Assembly (NCBI RefSeq): GCF_029664245.1
Contig: NZ_JANAIE010000003.1
Location: forward strand, 62,001-126,000
DNA length: 64,000 bases
DNA from: Profundicola chukchiensis
GTDB lineage: Bacteria > Bacteroidota > Bacteroidia > Flavobacteriales > Weeksellaceae
Direction of reading: 5' to 3'
Notes under the pieces: model-generated
Told to the model about the DNA's origin: nothing
What the model saw: the letters and a program-made list of their open reading frames with translations, nothing else
Databases searched by the model: none
Part shown: piece by piece, positions 35,527 to 44,192 of the stretch
Layout: the number at the start of each line of letters is the position of its first letter
Position numbering within the stretch: position 1 is the first letter of the stretch
Translations under genes and position numbers: made by a program

Positions 35527-37197
35527 ATGAATAAACTTCTTCTATTATTCTTGCTTGTTGCTATGTTATATTCGTGTAAAACAGTTAAAAAAACAACCGA
35601 ATCTACTCCACCTCAGCCAAGCGTGCAAAAAGATAACTTCCTATGGGAGAACGCCAACTTTTATTTCCTATTAACCGATCGTTTCAAAAACGGAGATACG
35701 TCCAATGATAATAATTTCGAAAGAAATAAAGGAGCAGATGTGTTGAGAGGTTTTGAAGGAGGAGATTTACGTGGTATCATTCAAAAAATTGATGATAATT
35801 ATTTCACTGACCTAGGGGTTGATGCGATTTGGATGACGCCTATCGTAGAACAAATACATGGTGGTACCGATGAAGGAAGCGGAAAAACTTATGCCTACCA
35901 TGGTTACTGGACAAAGGATTGGACTGCTTTAGATCCCAATTTCGGAACTAAAGAAGATTTAAGAGAATTAGTACAAAAAGCCCATGCCAAAGGAATTAGA
36001 ATTGTATTAGACGCTGTGGTTAATCACACAGGTCCTGTTACAGAAATAGATCCTGCTTTCCCGTCGGATTGGGTGAGAACTGGACCAGCTTGTACTTACG
36101 AGGATTACAAAAGCACCGTAGAGTGTACCTTGGTAGAGAACCTACCCGATATTTTAACCGAAAACAACGAGAATGTTGAACTACCAGATCAATTGGTAAA
36201 AAAATGGAAAGAAGAAGGTAGATATAGAGAAGAAATGGAAAGCCTTGATGCTTTTTTCAAAAAGACAGGCTATCCACGTGCGCCAAAATATTATATCATG
36301 AAATGGTTGGCGGATTATATCACCGAATTTGGAATTGATGGTTATCGTGTAGATACGGTTAAGCACACTGAAGAAGATGTTTGGGCAGATTTTTCAAAAA
36401 TTACACAAATGGCTTTTGAAGAATATAATGCCAAGTTGCCAAGATCTAAGCGTTCAAAATCTGATTTCTTTTTAGTAGGTGAGGTTTATGGTTACGGTAT
36501 CGGACAAAGAGAGTTCTATAACTTCCCGGATAAGAAGGTGAATTATTTTGATTATGGATTCCCAGCGCTTATTAATTTTGATTTTAAGCAAGATGCTACT
36601 CAATCTTTCGAAGAGTTATTCTCCTCTTATTCAGATATCTTAAACAATGAAATGCCTGGCAAAATGGTGATGAACTATTTAAGTTCGCACGACGACGGAC
36701 AGCCTTTTGATAAATTAAGAGAAACTCCATACGACGCAGGAACTTTATTGCTTTTATCTCCAGGAATTTCACAGATTTATTATGGTGATGAAACGGCTCG
36801 TCCACTAGAAGTTAAAGGCGCAAAAGGTGATGCTAATTTAAGATCAAACATGAATTGGGAAGACATAGAAAATGATCTTGAAACCAAAAGTATTTTAGAG
36901 CATTTCCAGAAATTAGGAAAATTTAGACAAAAGCATCCTGCTGTTGGTGCTGGAGTTCATCAAATGATTTCAGACGACCCTTATTGGTTTAAAAGAACCT
37001 ACAACAAAAATGATATCGAAGATATTGTAGTGATTGGATTAGACTTACCGGTTGGTGTAAATACAGTTGATGTTTCAAGCGCTTTTGAAAATGGTCAGCG
37101 TGTAAGAGATGCCTATTCTGGCATTGTAACCCATGTAAAAAACGGAAAAGTTCGTCTAGAGCTAGATGAATCGATTGTGTTGTTAGAGAAGTATTAA
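35527..37197 (+). CDS. GH13 alpha-amylase-family lipoprotein
   Basis: 556 aa. A lipobox YSC (Cys17) indicates a lipoprotein, probably periplasmic or surface. The four GH13 regions are present: DAVVNHTG (162-169), GYRVDTVKH with nucleophile Asp276, GEVYG with acid/base Glu319, and SSHDDG with Asp389. A TIM-barrel (about 40-460) is followed by a short beta domain. The subfamily cannot be told; it should cleave alpha-glucans or maltodextrins. No SusC/SusD pair or other glycosidase adjoins, so it is not part of a visible polysaccharide locus. Candidate -33 TTG/17 bp/TACTTTAG ends 2 bp before the ATG, giving a nearly leaderless transcript if used. Confidence 0.92.
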   Translation: MNKLLLLFLLVAMLYSCKTVKKTTESTPPQPSVQKDNFLWENANFYFLLTDRFKNGDTSNDNNFERNKGADVLRGFEGGDLRGIIQKIDDNYFTDLGVDAIWMTPIVEQIHGGTDEGSGKTYAYHGYWTKDWTALDPNFGTKEDLRELVQKAHAKGIRIVLDAVVNHTGPVTEIDPAFPSDWVRTGPACTYEDYKSTVECTLVENLPDILTENNENVELPDQLVKKWKEEGRYREEMESLDAFFKKTGYPRAPKYYIMKWLADYITEFGIDGYRVDTVKHTEEDVWADFSKITQMAFEEYNAKLPRSKRSKSDFFLVGEVYGYGIGQREFYNFPDKKVNYFDYGFPALINFDFKQDATQSFEELFSSYSDILNNEMPGKMVMNYLSSHDDGQPFDKLRETPYDAGTLLLLSPGISQIYYGDETARPLEVKGAKGDANLRSNMNWEDIENDLETKSILEHFQKLGKFRQKHPAVGAGVHQMISDDPYWFKRTYNKNDIEDIVVIGLDLPVGVNTVDVSSAFENGQRVRDAYSGIVTHVKNGKVRLELDESIVLLEKY

Positions 37198-37244
37198 TTA
37201 ATACATTACAACCGATTTCAAAATATTTATAGATAGTTTATTTG

Positions 37245-37280
37245 AAAAAAAATGTCGCCTCTTTGGGCGACATTTTTTTT
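37245..37280. terminator. Bidirectional terminator between the GH13 gene and acnA
   Basis: Stem AATGTCGCC/GGCGACATT (37251-37259 with 37266-37274), 6-nt loop, flanked by A8 on the left and T8 on the right. It serves the plus-strand amylase (stop 37197) and the minus-strand acnA (stop 37299). Confidence 0.92.
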
Positions 37281-37298
37281 ATTTTTCATTTTAAGTGT

Positions 37299-40112
37299 TT
37301 AAGCTTCATTATTCAAAAATTGACGTAATACATATTGTAAAATTCCATCGTTTTGATAATAAGCGATTTCAATATCAGAATCCAAACGTGCAATCACACC
37401 AAATTCTATCTTTTCACCTTGCTCATTTTCTGCAATAACCTTTAATTCTTTGTGCGGGGTTAAGCCTTCTGAAATTCCTGTAATACTGAAACCTTCTTTA
37501 CCTGTTAAACCTAATTTCTCAGCTGTATCACCTGGTTTATATTCCAACGGCAAAACGCCTAAACCTACTAGATTACTTCGGTGGATGCGTTCGTAGCTTT
37601 CTGCTAAAACACATTTCACCCCCAACAAAAAGGTTCCTTTAGCCGCCCAGTCACGCGATGAACCACTTCCGTATTCTTTACCAGTCAGAACAATTAAAGG
37701 CGTATTATCTTCCTTATATTTTTGTGCCGCATCATAAACCGACATTTCTTCTCCGGATGGTAAATAAGTAGTATATCCTCCTTCCTGCTCTGCCAATTTA
37801 TTCTTAATCCTAACATTCGCAAAAGTTCCACGAACCATAACCTCATCATTTCCTCTACGCGATCCATAAGAGTTGAACTGATTCTCTGGAACTCCTCTTT
37901 CTAAAAGATATTTACCCGCAGCTGAATCTTTATTAAATGCACCTGCTGGCGAAATATGGTCAGTCGTGATACTATCACCTAAAACCAATAATGCCTTAGC
38001 ATTTTGAATATCTTGTAACGCATGTGGCTCCTCTGAAATGTTTTTAAAGAAAGGAATTTCTTGGATATAGGTAGAATTGTCATCCCATTGATAAACCATA
38101 TCCTGAGGTACTTCTAGATTTCTCCAAATCTCGTTTCCAGCGAAAATCTCCCCATAATTTTTTGCAAAATCTTTTGGAGAAAGAACATCGCTCATGATTT
38201 TATGTATCTCGTCGTCGCTTGGCCAAATATCTTTTAAATAAATCGCTTTTTGATTCTTATCATAACTGATCGGTTCATTCAATAAATCAATATCTACCCT
38301 ACCCGCAATGGCATAAGCTACCACCAACATAGGTGACATCAAAAAGTTCATTTTAACTTGTGAGTGTACACGTGCTTCAAAATTACGATTACCCGAAAGC
38401 ACCGAAGCAACTACTAAATCATACTCATCAATCGCCTTTGAAATTTGTGGAGGAAGCGGACCTGAGTTACCAATACAAGAAGTACAACCATAACCTACCA
38501 AATGGAATTGGAGCGCTTCTAAGTCTTTCATTAAATCGGCTTTCTCTAAATAATCCGTTACTACTTTAGACCCAGGCGCAAGCGATGTTTTAACCCATGG
38601 TTTAACATCAATACCTAACTCTCTCGCCTTTCTCGCAACCAAACCTGCTCCAATCATTACAAATGGATTCGAAGTATTGGTACAAGAAGTAATTGCCGCA
38701 ATGGCAACAGATCCATCTGAGAGTTCAAACTTTTTAGATCCTTGCGTAATCCAAACTGTTTTTAATTTATTCTCATCAGCTTCAATAGACGAGTCTGGTC
38801 TTTCTGTGCGCATTTCGGTCGTTGGTTGATTTCCACCACCTTCTTCTTTAAACCTAGCAATAGACTCCGACATTTCGCCATTAGGCAATAATTGACCTCT
38901 ATCGTCTGGATCGATATAACTACGACCAAATGATTCGCCTAAAAGGTCAATGAATTTTGGCTTAAAGTCTTTAAGTGCAATTTTATCTTGTGGTCTTTTA
39001 GGTCCTGCCACCGTAGGTTGTATGCTAGAAACATCTAATTCAAGCACAGTTGAATATTGAATTCTATCCTCATTTTCTCGCCACAACATATTGGCTTTAC
39101 AATAAGTTTCAACCAAGTTAATTTGCTCTTCGTCGCGATTGGTTTCTCGCATATAATGCAAGGTCTTGTCATCAATCGGGAAATAAGTAATCGTACACCC
39201 AAATTCTGGTGACATATTTCCAATAGTAGCTCTATCTGGCACAGAAAGGTGATCTAATCCTGGCCCGAAAACCTCAACAAATTTGCCTACCACACCATGT
39301 TGACGTAATAGATGCGCAATATTTAAAACTAAATCTGTAGCCGTTGAACCTAAAGGAAGTTTTCCGGTTAATTTAAGCCCAACTACCTCTGGCATAATGA
39401 AGTAAATAGGTTGCCCCAAAATAGCGGCTTCAGCTTCAATTCCACCTACACCCCATGCAACAACACCAATTCCATTTACCATCGGCGTATGGCTATCGGT
39501 TCCAACTAAGGTATCAGGGAAAACCTGTCCATCGCGCTCTACAACACCTTTAGACAAGTACTCTAAATTAACTTGGTGACAAATTCCCATTCCAGGAGGA
39601 ACTACACTAAAGTTATCGAAAGATTGCTGTGCCCATTTTAGAAATTGATATCGCTCTCTATTTCTTTCGTATTCAACATCCATATTCTTTTCATAAGAAT
39701 AATTGGTCCCGAAATAATCTACTTGCACCGAGTGATCTACCACTAAATCTACCGGAATGAGTGGATTAATTTTGTTAGGATCCTTTCCTTTTCTTGCAAC
39801 TTCTGCTCTCAATGAGGCTATATCTACAACAGCAGGAACTCCTGTGAAATCCTGCATTAAAACTCTCGCTGGCTTAAATGGAATATCCTTTTCAGATGCA
39901 TTTGGAGTCCATCCGATTAAGGTTTCTAAATGTTCTTTGGTAATCGCAAAATCATCGTAATTTCTCAACACATTTTCTAGAAGAATACGAATCGAAAAAG
40001 GAAGTTTAGAAATCTCGTGACCTTGCTTTTCAAGTTCTACCAAACTGTAAAAGTCGAAGTCTTTACCCCCGACGGTCAGTTTTTGTTTAATGTTATATGG
40101 GTCTTTGTTCAT
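37299..40112 (-). CDS. acnA: Aconitate hydratase
   Basis: 937 aa, the length of AcnA/IRP-type aconitases. The three [4Fe-4S] cysteines are in SCTNTSNP and GCTSCIGNSG; the swivel domain shows GSRRGNDEVM and the C-terminal GKEYGSGSSRDWAAKG. It isomerises citrate to isocitrate in the TCA cycle. Some family members bind RNA when the cluster is lost; nothing in the sequence shows that here. Monocistronic, sharing a bidirectional terminator with the amylase gene. Its promoter region holds TAGATTTTTG near 40138-40147, one or two bases off the -7 consensus. Confidence 0.97.
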   Translation of the reverse strand: MNKDPYNIKQKLTVGGKDFDFYSLVELEKQGHEISKLPFSIRILLENVLRNYDDFAITKEHLETLIGWTPNASEKDIPFKPARVLMQDFTGVPAVVDIASLRAEVARKGKDPNKINPLIPVDLVVDHSVQVDYFGTNYSYEKNMDVEYERNRERYQFLKWAQQSFDNFSVVPPGMGICHQVNLEYLSKGVVERDGQVFPDTLVGTDSHTPMVNGIGVVAWGVGGIEAEAAILGQPIYFIMPEVVGLKLTGKLPLGSTATDLVLNIAHLLRQHGVVGKFVEVFGPGLDHLSVPDRATIGNMSPEFGCTITYFPIDDKTLHYMRETNRDEEQINLVETYCKANMLWRENEDRIQYSTVLELDVSSIQPTVAGPKRPQDKIALKDFKPKFIDLLGESFGRSYIDPDDRGQLLPNGEMSESIARFKEEGGGNQPTTEMRTERPDSSIEADENKLKTVWITQGSKKFELSDGSVAIAAITSCTNTSNPFVMIGAGLVARKARELGIDVKPWVKTSLAPGSKVVTDYLEKADLMKDLEALQFHLVGYGCTSCIGNSGPLPPQISKAIDEYDLVVASVLSGNRNFEARVHSQVKMNFLMSPMLVVAYAIAGRVDIDLLNEPISYDKNQKAIYLKDIWPSDDEIHKIMSDVLSPKDFAKNYGEIFAGNEIWRNLEVPQDMVYQWDDNSTYIQEIPFFKNISEEPHALQDIQNAKALLVLGDSITTDHISPAGAFNKDSAAGKYLLERGVPENQFNSYGSRRGNDEVMVRGTFANVRIKNKLAEQEGGYTTYLPSGEEMSVYDAAQKYKEDNTPLIVLTGKEYGSGSSRDWAAKGTFLLGVKCVLAESYERIHRSNLVGLGVLPLEYKPGDTAEKLGLTGKEGFSITGISEGLTPHKELKVIAENEQGEKIEFGVIARLDSDIEIAYYQNDGILQYVLRQFLNNEA

Positions 40113-40447
40113 GATAAAAGTTTTTAATTTAAAAGTTGCTCATTCAAAAATCTACGCCTTAATTTCTACTGACATATCTAACTTTGAATTAAGCCTTTAA
40201 GTTAGTAAATATTATTGTCAAAAGGTATAATTATATTTAATTTATTAGGTTTTGACTCAAAATCTTAATCATTATTTAATATTTAAATAAAATTTATGAA
40301 TTGTAGTCATTTAATCAATTTCAATTGGTCTCATATCTCGGCGGAAATACAGATTTTCAACTATATATTTTTCTTTCATCTTAAATTCAGAAATAATTCA
40401 CTTTCACACACGAAAACTTAGTTTATCTTTACAACAAACATCAGAAA
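40113..40447. other. Intergenic region between divergent acnA and an unknown exported-protein gene
   Basis: 335 bp, very A+T-rich. Near 40138-40147 lies a near-consensus acnA -7; near 40424-40431 TATCTTTA is a 7/8 -7 for the plus-strand gene. A 41-codon frame (40296-40421) has no coding support. I see no RNA structure I can name. Confidence 0.55.
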
Positions 40448-40951
40448 ATGAAATCTTTAATTTATATCTTTTTATTTGTCTCAGTTTTCACAAGTACTCA
40501 GGAATTGAGCAAAGAAGGTGTCGCTCTAGTCAACACCGAAACTGACTTTAACCAAGCAGAAAATTACCGAAAACTAAAAAGCTTTGCAGAGGATTACCTA
40601 GTGAATGAAAACATTAAAATCACTCAATTAGATGCCGGGAAATCCATTCATATTCAAGGTGCAGAAAACCATAAAGCTTGCTACATCAATCAAAAATTTG
40701 CTACCAAAAATTGTTTTGAACTGCAATATGATGTAGTCATTACAGCCAAAGACAAGGTATATACTTTTGAGGTGAAAAATCTAAAAGCGACTAATGAAAG
40801 TACGCATCCAGGAATGTCGTTCGCGGATTGGTTTGATCCAAATGGCAATCCAATACCAGTTTTTAAACCCTGTATTGATGGTACATCTGAATATTTCAGA
40901 GCTATGAATTCTGACTTTAAGGAATTTGTTGAGGAAGGTGATTATTGGTAA
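40448..40951 (+). CDS. Unknown exported protein
   Basis: 167 aa. The N-terminus (KSLIYIFLFVSVFTST) is a signal peptide. The mature protein has a helical start and beta-rich middle (CYINQKF, NCFELQYDVVITAKDKVYTFEVKNL) reminiscent of DUF4468-like periplasmic proteins, but the match is too weak to call. Three cysteines (two about 15 residues apart in the middle, one near residue 144) could form a disulfide. No partner gene is adjacent; divergent from acnA and convergent with ahcY. Confidence 0.65.
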   Translation: MKSLIYIFLFVSVFTSTQELSKEGVALVNTETDFNQAENYRKLKSFAEDYLVNENIKITQLDAGKSIHIQGAENHKACYINQKFATKNCFELQYDVVITAKDKVYTFEVKNLKATNESTHPGMSFADWFDPNGNPIPVFKPCIDGTSEYFRAMNSDFKEFVEEGDYW

Positions 40952-41104
40952 GAATGAAGTGGTTTAATGGTGGGGTAGAAATTGTTTAGTGTAATTTAAA
41001 GATGGTTTAATTTGTTAATGCAATCTTTAGAAAGCACTGTTAAACATTACAATCAAAGTCAAGTTCCGTGTGACACTCCGCGCTTACCTATTTTGCTATA
41101 AACA

Positions 41105-41137
41105 AAAAAGTCGAAGTTTATAAAAACTCCGACTTTT
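41105..41137 (-). terminator. Terminator of ahcY
   Basis: Stem AAAAGTCGAAGTTT/AAACTCCGACTTTT with one mismatch (41106-41119 with 41124-41137), short loop, followed on the minus strand by U residues. 23 bp past the ahcY stop. Confidence 0.8.
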
Positions 41138-41159
41138 CTAATTTATACTTTATAGCTTC

Positions 41160-42476
41160 TTAATAACGGTACATATCCGATTTAAATGGTCCTTCAACAG
41201 GAACATCAATATAAGCCGATTGTTCTTCTGTTAAAACATCTAATTCAACGCCGATTTTAGCTAAGTGTAATCTTGCTACTTTCTCATCTAAATGCTTAGG
41301 CAAAACATATACTTTGTTCTCATATTGCTCTGGGTTTAACCATAACTCTAACTGAGCCAAAGTTTGGTTGGTAAATGAGTTAGACATTACAAAAGATGGA
41401 TGACCTGTTGCGTTTCCTAAGTTCATTAATCTACCTTGAGATAAGATAATTACTTCTTTACCATCGATGTTGTACAAATCAACTTGAGGTTTAATCTCAT
41501 CGCGGGTATTGCCATAATTACTATTCAACCAAGCCATGTCGATTTCATTATCGAAATGTCCGATGTTTCCAACGATACATTTGTCTTTCATCGCCTTGAA
41601 GTGACGATCCTTGATGATATCTTTATTACCTGTAGCTGTAACTACAATGTCAGCTTCTTTCACGGCATCGTCCATTTTCTTAACTTCGAATCCGTCCATA
41701 GCAGCTTGCAATGCACAAATAGGATCGATTTCCGTTACAATTACTCTAGCACCTGCACCACGTAATGAAGCAGAAGTTCCTTTTCCAACATCACCATAAC
41801 CTGCAACTACAGCCACTTTACCTGCCATCATAACATCAGTAGCACGACGAATTGCGTCTACAGCTGATTCTTTACATCCGTATTTATTATCGAATTTAGA
41901 TTTGGTTACCGAATCATTTACGTTGATAGCTGGCATAGGTAAAGTTCCTTTTTTCATGCGCTCATATAAACGTAATACTCCCGTAGTCGTTTCCTCAGAT
42001 AAACCATTGATTCCTTCAGCTAATTCTGGATATCTATCTAACACCATATTCGTTAAATCTCCACCATCATCTAAGATTAAGTTCAATGGTTTGCGATCTT
42101 CACCAAAGAACAATGTTTGTTCTATACACCAATCGAACTCCTCTTCTGTAAGACCTTTCCAAGCATAAACTTGAACTCCAGCAGCAGCAATGGCAGCAGC
42201 CGCATGATCTTGGGTAGAGTAAATATTACAAGAAGACCAAGTTACTTCAGCACCTAATTCAACCAAAGTCTCGATAAGTACTGCTGTTTGAATTGTCATG
42301 TGCAAACAACCAGCAATACGAGCGCCTTTCAGAGGTTTTTTAGCTCCAAACTCTTCTCTTAGCGCCATAAGTCCTGGCATCTCCGCCTCAGCTAGTTTAA
42401 TTTCTTTGCGACCATAATCAGCTAAAGAAATATCTTTAACTTTGTACGGAATATAGGTGGTTTTTGTATCCATCAT
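41160..42476 (-). CDS. ahcY: Adenosylhomocysteinase
   Basis: 438 aa, the bacterial SahH form. It shows [48 protein letters not shown] and the NAD-binding [15 protein letters not shown], ending in KSDMYRY, the conserved C-terminus whose Lys/Tyr reach into the neighbouring subunit's NAD site. It splits S-adenosylhomocysteine into adenosine and homocysteine, completing the methyl cycle. The start is at one of two adjacent ATGs (42476 or 42473). Monocistronic, with a perfect -7 at 42505-42512 and divergent from the phosphopantetheinyl transferase gene. Confidence 0.97.
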   Translation of the reverse strand: MMDTKTTYIPYKVKDISLADYGRKEIKLAEAEMPGLMALREEFGAKKPLKGARIAGCLHMTIQTAVLIETLVELGAEVTWSSCNIYSTQDHAAAAIAAAGVQVYAWKGLTEEEFDWCIEQTLFFGEDRKPLNLILDDGGDLTNMVLDRYPELAEGINGLSEETTTGVLRLYERMKKGTLPMPAINVNDSVTKSKFDNKYGCKESAVDAIRRATDVMMAGKVAVVAGYGDVGKGTSASLRGAGARVIVTEIDPICALQAAMDGFEVKKMDDAVKEADIVVTATGNKDIIKDRHFKAMKDKCIVGNIGHFDNEIDMAWLNSNYGNTRDEIKPQVDLYNIDGKEVIILSQGRLMNLGNATGHPSFVMSNSFTNQTLAQLELWLNPEQYENKVYVLPKHLDEKVARLHLAKIGVELDVLTEEQSAYIDVPVEGPFKSDMYRY

Positions 42477-42504
42477 AAATATTTTTATTGTACTTTAGAA
42501 TGTG

Positions 42505-42512
42505 CAAAGGTA
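42505..42512 (-). promoter_or_regulatory. -7 element TACCTTTG of ahcY
   Basis: A perfect TAnnTTTG on the minus strand, leaving a leader of about 22 nt. It lies in the 59-bp gap shared with the divergent plus-strand gene. Confidence 0.55.
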
Positions 42513-42535
42513 CAAACTATCTATAAAATAATAAG

Positions 42536-43180
42536 ATGCCGTTAATTGATAAAATTAAAGACGATTTTACAGAGATCGTTGTGTGGGATGTCACAGAAAC
42601 CAAAGAGGAACTAATAGAATATGTGAACCTTACACCTCGGCGAATAGCTAAATTAGAATCGATGCCAGAGAAGCAAAGTCTAGAGTTTCTAGGGCTTCGC
42701 GCTTGTCTTATGGAGCTTAATTCTGATTTAGATGTTAACTACGACAACAAAGGAAAACCTTATCTAGATTCGAATCATCATTTGTCTATCACCCACTCCT
42801 ACGGCAAAGTTGCGGTGGGTTTAAGCGAATATAAAATTGGTATTGATATAGAAAAGCAGCGAGATGAAAAAATCATCAATATTGCTAGGAAATTTCTACG
42901 CGAAGATGAGATTGCATGGATTCCACAAGATGAAAATTACGCACATTATTTACATATCATTTGGGGACTAAAAGAAGGTTTATATAAGCTAAATGGCGGA
43001 AATCTTTGGAACTTCTTAAATCATTATCGGGTCGAGCCTTTTGAATTAAAGCCTTACAGCAAAATAACTTGCTGGATTTCTGATGAGACCTCTAGTCGCA
43101 AGTATTTTGCTTATTATAAAATGATAGAAGATTATTATTTGGTTTGGGTGCTGGATTATGAAGTGAAAGCAATTAATTAG
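42536..43180 (+). CDS. 4'-phosphopantetheinyl transferase superfamily protein
   Basis: 214 aa, Sfp-like size. The magnesium and substrate motifs are visible: GIDIE with Asp104 and Glu106, and WGLKEGLYK (143-151) in place of the classic WxxKExxxK. It transfers phosphopantetheine from CoA to carrier proteins. No acyl-carrier, PKS or NRPS gene is nearby, so the partner is unknown; it might be a general holo-carrier synthase. It starts 59 bp from ahcY on the opposite strand. Confidence 0.88.
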   Translation: MPLIDKIKDDFTEIVVWDVTETKEELIEYVNLTPRRIAKLESMPEKQSLEFLGLRACLMELNSDLDVNYDNKGKPYLDSNHHLSITHSYGKVAVGLSEYKIGIDIEKQRDEKIINIARKFLREDEIAWIPQDENYAHYLHIIWGLKEGLYKLNGGNLWNFLNHYRVEPFELKPYSKITCWISDETSSRKYFAYYKMIEDYYLVWVLDYEVKAIN

Positions 43181-43248
43181 AAATGTATAATATTAAAGGT
43201 TAATCTCTAATATACATTAGCTCATTTAAAACATTCTCTAACTACTTT

Positions 43249-43599
43249 CTACTCATCAATCTCCTCCTCGTCAAAAGGTGGAATCCATCTTTTACTTTCA
43301 AAGTCTTGAATTTGATTGTTAATCACCGTAATTCCTTCATTTTCCAATAATTGTTGCATTAAATCTGGGTGAGCAAAATGTGCCTTTCCTGTAAGTAGAC
43401 CATTTCTATTTACCACACGATGAGCTGGTACATCTGGCTTATCATGACTTGCATTCATGGCCCAACCCACCATTCGTGCCGCGCCAGGAGAACCTACAAC
43501 TTTTGCGATATCACCATAGGTTGCTACTTTTCCTTGCGGAATCCTACGAACTACATCATATACTTTATCGAAAAACGACTCACTTGATGCTTTTATCAT
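43249..43599 (-). CDS. Alkyltransferase-like protein (MGMT family without the catalytic Cys)
   Basis: 116 aa, only the C-terminal DNA-binding domain of O6-alkylguanine transferases. The active-site motif reads PAHRV (58-62): Ala59 replaces the acceptor Cys of PCHRV. The helix-turn-helix part (GKVATYGDIAKVVG) and the recognition region (ARMVGWAMNA) are intact. Known alkyltransferase-like (ATL) proteins bind O6-alkylguanine without repairing it and hand the lesion to nucleotide-excision repair. The stop is 68 bp from the convergent transferase gene. Confidence 0.9.
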   Translation of the reverse strand: MIKASSESFFDKVYDVVRRIPQGKVATYGDIAKVVGSPGAARMVGWAMNASHDKPDVPAHRVVNRNGLLTGKAHFAHPDLMQQLLENEGITVINNQIQDFESKRWIPPFDEEEIDE

Positions 43600-43641
43600 A
43601 AATTATACTTATTTTTAAAAGGCATTTGTAAATATAAAGTT

Positions 43642-44175
43642 TTGTCTAGAGATATTGATATTAAATCGATTAGAAATCGTCCGCGTTTTAAAATAAAAAC
43701 TCGTCTTAGTAAAGATGAGTTTACCGATAGATTGAGGAAACAGTTCCAGATTCAGAACAAAGTTTTGGGAGGCTATGTGGGACAAGAATTCTCTGTCTTT
43801 AGAATGCGAAAAGACAAGAATGAATACTGGGCACCTCAACTACAAGTGCGCTCGGAAGTAGATGAAGATAATCCAAATATTACCATCATTAGAGGAGTAT
43901 TTGGACCTCGACCAAGTGTTTGGACATTATTTATGTTTTTATACATTCTTGGTGGAACTATTTTCTTCTTTTTCGGACTTATTTGGTTCGTGCAAATGCG
44001 TTTAGATGTTGAATCATGGATGGTACACTTGGCTTGGCTAGGATTATTTATTATGATCGCTACCTACATAGCAGCTCATATTGGCCAAATAATAGCCAAG
44101 GAACACATGAAGGTCTTGAGAGATTTTATGGAAAAAGTAGTTAACGATGAGTTAGAAACTGAATTCGACGAATAA
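43642..44175 (+). CDS. Unknown small membrane protein upstream of comEC
   Basis: 177 aa with a charged N-terminal domain (about 1-98: SIRNRPRFKIKTRLSKDEFTDRL) and two membrane segments (about 102-122 and 131-152), then a short acidic tail. I do not recognise the family. The start is a TTG at 43642; the next in-frame Met is at residue 55, inside the conserved-looking part. It is 17 bp upstream of comEC in the same direction, so co-transcription is likely. It is divergent from the alkyltransferase-like gene (42 bp). Confidence 0.7.
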   Translation: MSRDIDIKSIRNRPRFKIKTRLSKDEFTDRLRKQFQIQNKVLGGYVGQEFSVFRMRKDKNEYWAPQLQVRSEVDEDNPNITIIRGVFGPRPSVWTLFMFLYILGGTIFFFFGLIWFVQMRLDVESWMVHLAWLGLFIMIATYIAAHIGQIIAKEHMKVLRDFMEKVVNDELETEFDE

Positions 44176-44192
44176 TGTAAAATATTTCTTAA

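Noticed and set aside
40296-40421. 41-codon frame between acnA and the 167-aa protein
   Set aside because: A+T-rich with Phe/His/Asn composition, no good ribosome site or -7 element; its end overlaps the promoter region of the next gene.
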